Below are positions 1-5,579 of a DNA stretch of 8,120 nt, piece after piece. The position numbers were made by a program, and so were the translations under genes. The stretch lies in assembly GCA_013298375.1 (NCBI GenBank), contig JAAFHM010000203.1, positions 1 through 8,120 on the forward strand, given 5' to 3'. Under the pieces are notes generated by a model, which was not told the origin of the DNA, ran no database searches, and worked only from the letters and a program-made list of their open reading frames with translations. The stretch's first letter is position 1, and every line of letters starts with the position of its first letter. This DNA is from Ignavibacteria bacterium (GTDB lineage: Bacteria > Bacteroidota > Ignavibacteria > Kapaibacteriales > UBA4661).

Positions 1-806
1 CCCCACAACGACGGCTGCGAGCCTGTTCCCATGCCGCGCAAAGACAAAGCCGCTCCGCGAGGATTGCCATTGCGACGCTTTGCCACGATATGCTCAAAAG
101 CAGCATGACGACGAAAAGAAGCAAAGAGCGCTTGGTTGTACCAAAAATTGAAAAAATCGCTCATCGTCGTAGCTGCATCAAGTCTTTGCGCTAATGCTTC
201 GTCGGATTTTCTCCGCAAAAACCGTTCTTCCTCACTGCGCAAACCAGCCGTTGCCGAAAGAATAAGTGCGGCTTGAAAGCGTTCAGGAAAGCGTAAGGCA
301 AGATATAGCGCCAAACGCCCGCCCATCGAATAACCGCAAAGATACGCTTTTTCGCACTCAAGTATATCCAAAATTTCTATTATTCCCGCCGCAACGGATT
401 CGAGAGAGAATAACTGGGCAGCGTCAATGTCAGAGCGTGTCTGAAAATTCGCTTGAAGCCCCTCACCCTGCCCTCTCCCAGAGGGAGAGGGTTCCAGAAT
501 CGGCTCTGTGTCTTGCCCTTCGCCCTCTGGGAGAAGGGTTGGGATGAGGGCGGCGAAAGGTTCTGGAACGTTTTTAGAATGACTATCAGCAAGATACGTC
601 TTGCCGTGTCCGGGAATATCCGGCGCAATCACACACCACTGCTCAGAAAGATTCGACTCAGAAAGGCTTTCCGCAATCGCTGACCAATCGTCGCCTGTGC
701 CTAAAAAACCATGCAGCAAGAGCAGATGCGGCTTCGAGCGGTTGCCCCAAACGTGCGTTGCCATGCGGTAGTTGCTTGTTTGAAGCGTTAGAACAGATGA
801 TTGCAT
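1..806 (-). CDS. menH: SHCHC synthase MenH (alpha/beta hydrolase), 3' end outside window
   Basis: MenH (2-succinyl-6-hydroxy-2,4-cyclohexadiene-1-carboxylate synthase) removes pyruvate from SEPHCHC, the MenD product, in cytoplasmic menaquinone synthesis. The reading frame is open from the ATG at 806 to the window edge (268 codons). Visible motifs are the oxyanion-side HGFLG at residues 32-36, PDIPGHGKT at about 62-70, the nucleophile elbow GYSMGGR at 158-164 (Ser160; Arg164 matches the substrate-carboxylate arginine of MenH enzymes), and the MenH signature SLRGMGTGSQPSLW at about 255-268. The Asp and His of the triad should lie beyond base 1. Residues 86-118 (ALIPTLLPEGEG to GEGLQ) are not part of the family fold; they are encoded by a palindromic repeat inserted in frame between the PGHG region and the helix before the elbow. 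The start is preceded by AAAGG at good spacing and lies 12 bases after menD. Confidence 0.95.
   Translation of the reverse strand, partial: MQSSVLTLQTSNYRMATHVWGNRSKPHLLLLHGFLGTGDDWSAIAESLSESNLSEQWCVIAPDIPGHGKTYLADSHSKNVPEPFAALIPTLLPEGEGQDTEPILEPSPSGRGQGEGLQANFQTRSDIDAAQLFSLESVAAGIIEILDILECEKAYLCGYSMGGRLALYLALRFPERFQAALILSATAGLRSEEERFLRRKSDEALAQRLDAATTMSDFFNFWYNQALFASFRRHAAFEHIVAKRRNGNPRGAALSLRGMGTGSQPSLW
451..551 (-). repeat. Palindromic repeat element, copy 1, in frame inside menH
   Basis: This 101-base stretch matches 1525-1625 with 9 substitutions and no gaps; the match fades within a few bases beyond each end. It folds as an outer stem (460-465 with 545-550, then 466-468 with 541-543, with base 544 bulged) enclosing two hairpins. 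One is 471-479 with 483-491 (9 perfect pairs, 3-base loop) and the other is 516-525 with 529-538 (9 of 10 pairs, 3-base loop). A spacer at 492-515 separates them. Read with menH it encodes residues 86-118 without a stop or frameshift. The insert is rich in Pro, Gly and Glu and has a net charge of about -5. From memory, GC-rich repeats built on CCCTCTCCC/GGGAGAGGG occur in many bacteria; that identity is not tested here. Confidence 0.93.
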
Positions 807-814
807 AGTGCTTG

Positions 815-819
815 CCTTT
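815..819 (-). promoter_or_regulatory. Ribosome binding site of menH
   Basis: The minus strand reads AAAGG here, overlapping the menD stop codon and followed by an 8-base spacer to the menH ATG at 806. It supports that start and suggests that menH translation is coupled to termination of menD translation. Confidence 0.6.
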
Positions 820-2702
820 TATGAGCGGTATTCCTGCAAGCCAGACACAATCAGCGCTTGAAGATGTTTGTGGTCAGCGAGATTGGTGTTGCGGTCGGTA
901 CGCACTTCGATGATGGTGGATCGTTTTTCCGTCCGCCCAAGTTCCAATGCGGCTTTGTAGGCAATGCGGAAATCCTGCGTTGTCTGCGCCGCCACGTAGC
1001 GAAGCCCCGCGAATGCCGCCGCCGCTTGGAAATCTGCGGTGTGCGGTGTTCCCCAAAATTGTTCAAAAATATCGCTGTGGGCAGCAATCGGTAAAAAGGA
1101 AAAAATACCGCCACCCGCGTTATTGATGAGAACAATGACCAACGGAACGAGATTTTGCGCCACAAGCAAGAGGGAATTACTATCATGGATAAACGCCACA
1201 TCACCAATAATGAGAGTCGTTGTCCGCCCCAAACCCCGCGCAAAACCTGACGCGGAAGCAATAATTCCGTCAATACCGCTTGCGCCTCTGTTTGTCCCAA
1301 TGGCAATAGAAACCGCTCTACGACTGGCATCGGCGTACATATCCATATCTCGAATCGGCATACTGTTCGAGAGAAAAAGCCCGTCACCATCAGGAATACC
1401 GCGCGAAACGATTGCGGCAACGGCAATTTCGCTCAGTGGCGCATTCGTGCGCTCTTGCTCATCGTGTGCATTGCGCAATGTTTCGACAACAATATTCGAG
1501 AGTGCTGATAAAACCTTAACGTGTGCTTGAAGCCCCTCACCCTGCCCTCTCCCAGGGGGAGAGGGTTTCAGAGATGGCTTTATATCTTGCCCTTCGCCCT
1601 TTGGGAGAAGGGTTGGGATGAGGGCTGCGGCAAACAACGCAATATCGGCTTGAACCCGCATCGTTACCTGATGATTAGGGTCATTGCGAAAGGGCGTTGG
1701 GTCAGCAACGATGTATTCACGAGGCTTCGAGCGCTCAAGCCATTGCAAAAGCCGTTTGGAGACAAACGAGCCGCCCAAATGCAGCACCACATCAGGCTGC
1801 GCAAGCACGGACGGCAGAAGCAGCATTTGGTCAAAATATGGCAACACAACAACTTCGCCTGAATCATTTTCGCCAACACCACCCAAACGCAGTCCCGAAG
1901 CGATGTCTGGGATAATCGGCAAACGAAACGCCGCAGCAAGGCGAATCACCGCAGCCGCTTCCTCACGAGAACGTAAGCGCCCAACAATGAGAAGAGGTGA
2001 TTGCGCAGAAAGCAGGACAGTTGCTAATTCCCGTGCCGTTTCAGCATTGAGCGTTGGCAGCGATGGCGCATATTGCGTCCAAGGGCGTGTGGTTTGAAGC
2101 CATCTGGCAAGCGATTGAAGGTAAGACGGCGAGAATGGAAGCGACGTGGGCGCAAGCGGCTCACGAAACATACAGTTCAAATGCACCGCTCCCGATGACG
2201 ATGCAGAAGAGGCGCGGGCGAGAGCGTAATCAACGGTTGTCAAAATAACTTCCGGCGCAATCTGCGCGTCAGGGCAGGGAATATCGAACTTCCACCGCAC
2301 AAAATCGCCAAAAAGCGCGGGTTGCGGTATGGTCTGGTTTGACCCTGTTTCGCGGAGTTCCGGCGGACGGTCTGCCGTGAGAAGCAGCATAGGAACAGCA
2401 TCCTGAGACGCTTCGACGACAGCAGGGAGATAATTCGCCACCGCCGTCCCCGACGTGCAAATAAGCGCGGCAGCACGCCCTGTCGCACGGGCATATCCGA
2501 GCGCATAGAAGGCGGCAGCCCTCTCATCTACACACACGACCGCTTCCGCTTTCGTATGCCGCGCAACGGCGGTAGCAAGCGGTGTGGAGCGCGATCCCGG
2601 CGAAACGCAGAAGAGTGTGACATTATTGCGCACACATTCTTCGACAATAAGCAATGCCCAGACGATATTAAGATTTTCTGCTCCGGTGAAAAGGTTACTC
2701 AT
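819..2702 (-). CDS. menD: SEPHCHC synthase MenD (ThDP-dependent)
   Basis: MenD condenses isochorismate with the succinic semialdehyde unit from 2-oxoglutarate on thiamine diphosphate, giving SEPHCHC. All family blocks are present in the 627 residues: SPGSRSTPLA (34-43), DERAAAFYALGYAR (59-72; Glu60 is the cofactor-activating glutamate), TADRP (109-113), SNSMPIRD (445-452), NRGASGIDG (471-479), the Mg/ThDP motif GD-x5-HDSN (500-509) and GGGIFSFLP (530-538). I chose the ATG at 2702, which has a weak GAG 7 bases upstream; a TTG at 2714 would add four residues (MSKT) but has no ribosome site. The protein is longer than the usual 550-590 residues. Part of the excess is residues 360-392, encoded by a palindromic repeat at the linker between the central and C-terminal domains. 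Its substrate comes from menF upstream and its product goes to menH downstream. Confidence 0.97.
   Translation of the reverse strand: MSNLFTGAENLNIVWALLIVEECVRNNVTLFCVSPGSRSTPLATAVARHTKAEAVVCVDERAAAFYALGYARATGRAAALICTSGTAVANYLPAVVEASQDAVPMLLLTADRPPELRETGSNQTIPQPALFGDFVRWKFDIPCPDAQIAPEVILTTVDYALARASSASSSGAVHLNCMFREPLAPTSLPFSPSYLQSLARWLQTTRPWTQYAPSLPTLNAETARELATVLLSAQSPLLIVGRLRSREEAAAVIRLAAAFRLPIIPDIASGLRLGGVGENDSGEVVVLPYFDQMLLLPSVLAQPDVVLHLGGSFVSKRLLQWLERSKPREYIVADPTPFRNDPNHQVTMRVQADIALFAAALIPTLLPKGEGQDIKPSLKPSPPGRGQGEGLQAHVKVLSALSNIVVETLRNAHDEQERTNAPLSEIAVAAIVSRGIPDGDGLFLSNSMPIRDMDMYADASRRAVSIAIGTNRGASGIDGIIASASGFARGLGRTTTLIIGDVAFIHDSNSLLLVAQNLVPLVIVLINNAGGGIFSFLPIAAHSDIFEQFWGTPHTADFQAAAAFAGLRYVAAQTTQDFRIAYKAALELGRTEKRSTIIEVRTDRNTNLADHKHLQALIVSGLQEYRS
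1525..1625 (-). repeat. Palindromic repeat element, copy 2, in frame inside menD
   Basis: This is the second copy of the 101-base element, in the same orientation and codon phase as the one in menH (offset 1074 bases, 358 codons). The stems are identical to copy 1. The 9 differences lie in the two hairpin loops (1556 and 1601) and in the central spacer (1568-1584). It encodes menD residues 360-392 (ALIPTLLPKGEG to GEGLQ), placed after the FRNDPNHQVTMRV strand of the central domain and before the C-terminal ThDP-binding domain. This copy has three lysines where the menH copy has glutamates, so its net charge is about +1. Confidence 0.93.
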
Positions 2703-2739
2703 AGTTTTACTCAAAAAAGTAAAAGTTGCATACGCAGCA

Positions 2740-2784
2740 CCCGCCCGACGGCAGCGTTTTTACTCTCTTCAGCCGCCGGACGGG
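2740..2784 (-). promoter_or_regulatory. Intercistronic RNA hairpin between menF and menD
   Basis: Bases 2740-2752 and 2772-2784 are inverted repeats of 13 positions around a 19-base loop. In the minus-strand transcript all 13 positions pair: 11 are Watson-Crick and 2 are G-U. In the plus-strand RNA those two positions would be A-C mismatches. The structure therefore fits the menF-menD transcript. It ends 37 bases before the menD ATG. The following T-rich stretch begins about 13 bases after the stem, so it is not a textbook terminator. It could be an attenuator, an mRNA stability element, or a modulator of menD expression relative to menF. A CTCTTC just 5' of the stem could also pair with GAAGAG inside the loop, giving a competing fold. 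Confidence 0.6.
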
Positions 2785-2820
2785 AAGAGGTTTTTCGACC
2801 TTTTTTAGTATGTAGCATTT

Positions 2821-4221
2821 TCATAGCGCTTTCGGAGAAAACAGATCGAGCATTGGCGCGATTTTCATTTCGATTTCGTTCCATTCCGCATCAGCATTAG
2901 AGCCACTGACAATACCTGCACCAGAAAAAAGATGCGCCAGCGTTCCGGTAACAAGCGCTGAACGAATAGCAACAACAAATTCCGCCGCGTGTGCATTTGC
3001 CCAGCCGACGGGCGCGGCATACCATCCTCTGTCAAAATTTTCTTGTGCAAGAAAGTCCAGCGATTCGCGGCGCGGCTGACCGCCAACGGCGGGCGTGGGA
3101 TGCAGACGCTCAATAATTGCCGCATCGTCAGCATCGGTGCGGAGTTTGCCCGTAAATGGTGCGTACAAATGCTGTAATGTTGCTAATTTCAACACCTCGA
3201 CTTTGCCAATGTCAAAAGATTCGGTTAAATCGTCTAGCCCCGAAGCCACGTAACGCTGTACCGAAGCGTGTTCGCGGCGGTCTTTATCAGAAAAAAGGAG
3301 TTCTTGCTCAATCTCGGCATCTTCGCGCTCGTTTGCACCGCGTTTGCGTGTTCCGGCAATCGCTTCGGTCGCAATGGTGCGCCCTTCGCGCTTGTAGAGG
3401 TATTCGGGCGTTGCGCCAAAAAATGCGGTCTGTTCATCGAAGGCAAAAAGGAACACCGTCGAATGTTGGGCGGCATGAGCGCGATGCTGAAGAAGGCGCA
3501 TCACGTCAGGTTGCGCCGAACACTCTAACGTTACCCGACGTGCTAAAACGACCTTTTCCAAATCGTTATCTGCAAAGGCGTGAAGCGCTTTGTTGATAAT
3601 GCTTGTCCAATCATTTTTATCGGGAGCATCGAAGCGTTTCTGAATGTGAAAAGAGCGTGAAACCTCGTCGGAATGATGCTTTGCATCCGAAAAAAGCTGG
3701 TGAAGTTTGCCCTGCAAGGCTGTACGCGCATCTTCTGCCGAAGAACCATGCGGGAGTGCAATCGTACAATGACAGTGATATTCGCCATTTTCCCGAATCA
3801 TTTCCACCAATGGCAGGACAAATCGGGCAACGCCGAAAGCTGACCAATACTTGTCCGGCGAAGTGTCGTGGCGAAAACGCATTCCGCCATAATAGCGAAC
3901 ATGGGCGGGCGCGGCGTGTGTCCGCTCGTGAATAATGCGCAAAGCCGCATTGATACTGAGATTTTGTGTGGCTTCAATACTATCAGCAACACCAATTCCG
4001 GCAGATTCGATGATGCCATTGCGGTCGCGCCAGTAGGTTTTATGCGGGTGTGGTATGGTCTGAAGTTGAAGCATCGGCGATTGCCCACCGAAAGGCGCGG
4101 AAAAGCGGAAAAATGTTTGTGCCGATGAATGCCAAACCGATGGAGCAATGGCATGAAGGCGAGAAATAATGCGGTCGAGAGAGAACAATTCTTCCAGAGG
4201 GAACGTGTCAACACTCTTCAT
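2821..4221 (-). CDS. menF: Isochorismate synthase MenF
   Basis: MenF converts chorismate to isochorismate, the first committed step toward menaquinone. It is a Mg-dependent member of the chorismate-utilising family (MenF, EntC, DhbC). The C-terminal half carries the diagnostic blocks: LEKVVLARR at 221-229 (Lys223 is the expected water-activating base), TEAIAGTRKRG at 285-295 (Glu286 is the expected acid and Thr291/Arg292 the family GTR), HPTPAVGG at 374-381, RGWYAAPVGW at 398-407, GAGIVSGS at 434-441 and EWNEIEMK at 446-453 (metal-binding glutamates). The N-terminal part is the variable region of the family. I chose the ATG at 4221 (466 residues). A TTG at 4233 adds four residues; neither start has a Shine-Dalgarno sequence, and the leader is A-rich. 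Siderophore-type EntC/DhbC is the alternative by family, but direct linkage to menD and menH settles the pathway. Confidence 0.95.
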   Translation of the reverse strand: MKSVDTFPLEELFSLDRIISRLHAIAPSVWHSSAQTFFRFSAPFGGQSPMLQLQTIPHPHKTYWRDRNGIIESAGIGVADSIEATQNLSINAALRIIHERTHAAPAHVRYYGGMRFRHDTSPDKYWSAFGVARFVLPLVEMIRENGEYHCHCTIALPHGSSAEDARTALQGKLHQLFSDAKHHSDEVSRSFHIQKRFDAPDKNDWTSIINKALHAFADNDLEKVVLARRVTLECSAQPDVMRLLQHRAHAAQHSTVFLFAFDEQTAFFGATPEYLYKREGRTIATEAIAGTRKRGANEREDAEIEQELLFSDKDRREHASVQRYVASGLDDLTESFDIGKVEVLKLATLQHLYAPFTGKLRTDADDAAIIERLHPTPAVGGQPRRESLDFLAQENFDRGWYAAPVGWANAHAAEFVVAIRSALVTGTLAHLFSGAGIVSGSNADAEWNEIEMKIAPMLDLFSPKAL

Positions 4222-4445
4222 TATTGTTATCAAATAGTGGCAAAATATGGTGTGCCGCCGTGTCCAAAAAACTGCGGAGCATCATCTATTCAGTTTTTGA
4301 GCGGGTTTTCCGCTTTTCCTACCAATAGACGATACAAACATACAAGGATTTTAGAGAAATATTTGGGGAATGTATTCAGAAATTTATTCGGAAATTATTG
4401 TATTTTTGTGGCAACTCTCTTGTTGTACTTTCTTGAAGAGCATTC
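4222..4445. promoter_or_regulatory. Divergent intergenic region between menF and the envelope gene
   Basis: This 224-base, comparatively AT-rich gap must hold promoters for both directions. The Bacteroidota-type -7 pattern TAnnTTTG occurs at 4401-4408 on the plus strand (TATTTTTG) and at 4335-4342 on the minus strand (TATGTTTG). Neither has a TTG at the expected upstream distance, so I do not assign a promoter with confidence. The leader of the plus-strand gene ends with GAAGAG (4435-4440), 5 bases before its ATG, which is a plausible ribosome site. Confidence 0.4.
4267..4298. repeat. Inverted repeat in the menF leader
   Basis: AAAAACTG at 4267-4274 and CAGTTTTT at 4291-4298 form a perfect 8-base dyad with a 16-base centre. 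Just beside it, AGCGG/CCGCT (4300-4304 with 4310-4314) forms a second small hairpin. Within the menF leader RNA, the GCGGA of the second hairpin could instead pair with TCCGC near the dyad. The dyad could be an operator or part of a leader fold; nothing in the sequence decides between these. Confidence 0.35.
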
Positions 4446-5507
4446 ATGCCTCAACATCGTTTGCAAAGCGCACCGTTACAAGTTATTCTGCTGGTTGCTT
4501 TGAATGCTGTTTTTTTATGCTTTCCCTTGTCTGCCCTTGTTGCTCAATCTGCTCCCACTCCTGCCTCAAACATTTCGCCTGACCGCATTTCCTCGCCGAT
4601 TTTGCGCAATATTACGCCCAATACAACCGTTGAATATCTTATTCGACTTGTCAATGGCGACATTATCACGGGAAAAATTGTGGAAATTCTCAGTAGTGAA
4701 GTCATTGCGAAGGAACTTCAAAAAAAAACCGACAAAACGGCGAATCAAGAAGCTGAACGCGCCGTTGAGGGCGAAGCCATCCGCCTGGAAACTGCCTTGG
4801 GTACACTCACGATTTTTGCTGCTGAAATTGTCGAACTTCTGCCGCGCAAACAATTCTATCGCCACAACCACCGCTTGTACATTATGCCAACTGCCGAACC
4901 TATTTCCGGCAATGCCTTCATTGGATTGTGGGAATTGCTTTTTGCCTACGCGGGTGTGGGCATTACCGATTATGTTTCCGTAACGGCAGGACGGAGCCTT
5001 GTTCCGGGGATATTGCCCAGCGAGCAGGCAACGCTGGTGAATCTGAAAGTTACGCCCTACGTCACGGAGTTGGATGGGTCGGGAAGCCGCTTTTTTACGT
5101 GTATTGGTGGGAATGTGGCGCTTATCAACGAGGGAAATATTTTTGGTCATATTTATGCCGGAGCGACGTTTAAGGGCGTGCGAACCAGCATTACCGGGCA
5201 TATTTTCTTTAAAGCCAACGAACCGAATACTTACACGATTCGCGGTGGCAATCTTTTTTCCTTTTCGACGACCTATCCCCAAGGGACGTTTGGTCTTGGA
5301 CTTGGCTTAGATTCTCGCCTTTCCGACCACCACGACCTGCATTTTATCGGCGAACTTTGGAATGCCGATATTTTGCGTCCCAGCAATAGCGCCTTACTGG
5401 TGGGTTTGCGGCTTTGCAACACCTCAATTTCGATGGATTTTGGCGTTGCGATTGTCCCGCAGCCTCTTGCTGTGCCGTTTGTGAGTTTCGCATGGACACC
5501 ATTTTAG
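4446..5507 (+). CDS. Hypothetical secreted/outer-membrane protein
   Basis: I do not recognise this 353-residue protein as a named family. Residues 10-33 form a hydrophobic stretch ending ALVA before Gln34, typical of a Sec signal peptide cleaved near 33/34. There is no lipobox. Residues about 62-135 read as a small beta-rich unit (LIRLVNGDIITGKIVEI, then an acidic/Lys helix-like stretch, then ETALGTLTIFAAEIVEL), resembling domains with the pattern 'L-x-[ND]-G-[DS]-x-I-x-G-x-I'. Residues about 155-353 alternate hydrophobic and polar residues with many Gly and aromatics and end in SFAWTPF. A terminal Phe is the usual outer-membrane beta-barrel signal. A periplasmic domain plus a small barrel is my inference. 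The ATG has GAAGAG 5 bases upstream. It is divergent from menF and 72 bases before the acylase gene, with no terminator between them, so it may be co-transcribed with the acylase. Confidence 0.8.
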   Translation: MPQHRLQSAPLQVILLVALNAVFLCFPLSALVAQSAPTPASNISPDRISSPILRNITPNTTVEYLIRLVNGDIITGKIVEILSSEVIAKELQKKTDKTANQEAERAVEGEAIRLETALGTLTIFAAEIVELLPRKQFYRHNHRLYIMPTAEPISGNAFIGLWELLFAYAGVGITDYVSVTAGRSLVPGILPSEQATLVNLKVTPYVTELDGSGSRFFTCIGGNVALINEGNIFGHIYAGATFKGVRTSITGHIFFKANEPNTYTIRGGNLFSFSTTYPQGTFGLGLGLDSRLSDHHDLHFIGELWNADILRPSNSALLVGLRLCNTSISMDFGVAIVPQPLAVPFVSFAWTPF

Positions 5508-5579
5508 GCGTTTCCACACGGCACAGTTCTGCACGCTCTCAATAAATCAACACTTACCATTCCACATTTCCGAAGAATC

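Noticed and set aside
453..683. Small open frames on both strands across the palindromic element
   Set aside because: They exist because the repeat has few stop codons; the menH frame through the same bases carries the family motifs.
451..1625. CRISPR-like repeat pair
   Set aside because: There are only two copies, about 1 kb apart, both inside coding frames and with strong internal dyads. There is no spacer array and no cas gene.
2788..2806. Possible plus-strand terminator (AGGT/ACCT followed by six T)
   Set aside because: The stem has only four pairs and no plus-strand gene ends nearby.
4566..5282. 238-codon open frame on the minus strand
   Set aside because: It is antisense to the envelope protein gene, which has a signal peptide and a plausible ribosome site; the composition looks like shadow coding.
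5508..5579. Terminator or promoter between the envelope gene and the acylase
   Set aside because: Only a trivial CAG/CTG dyad with no T-run was seen, and no convincing promoter elements.
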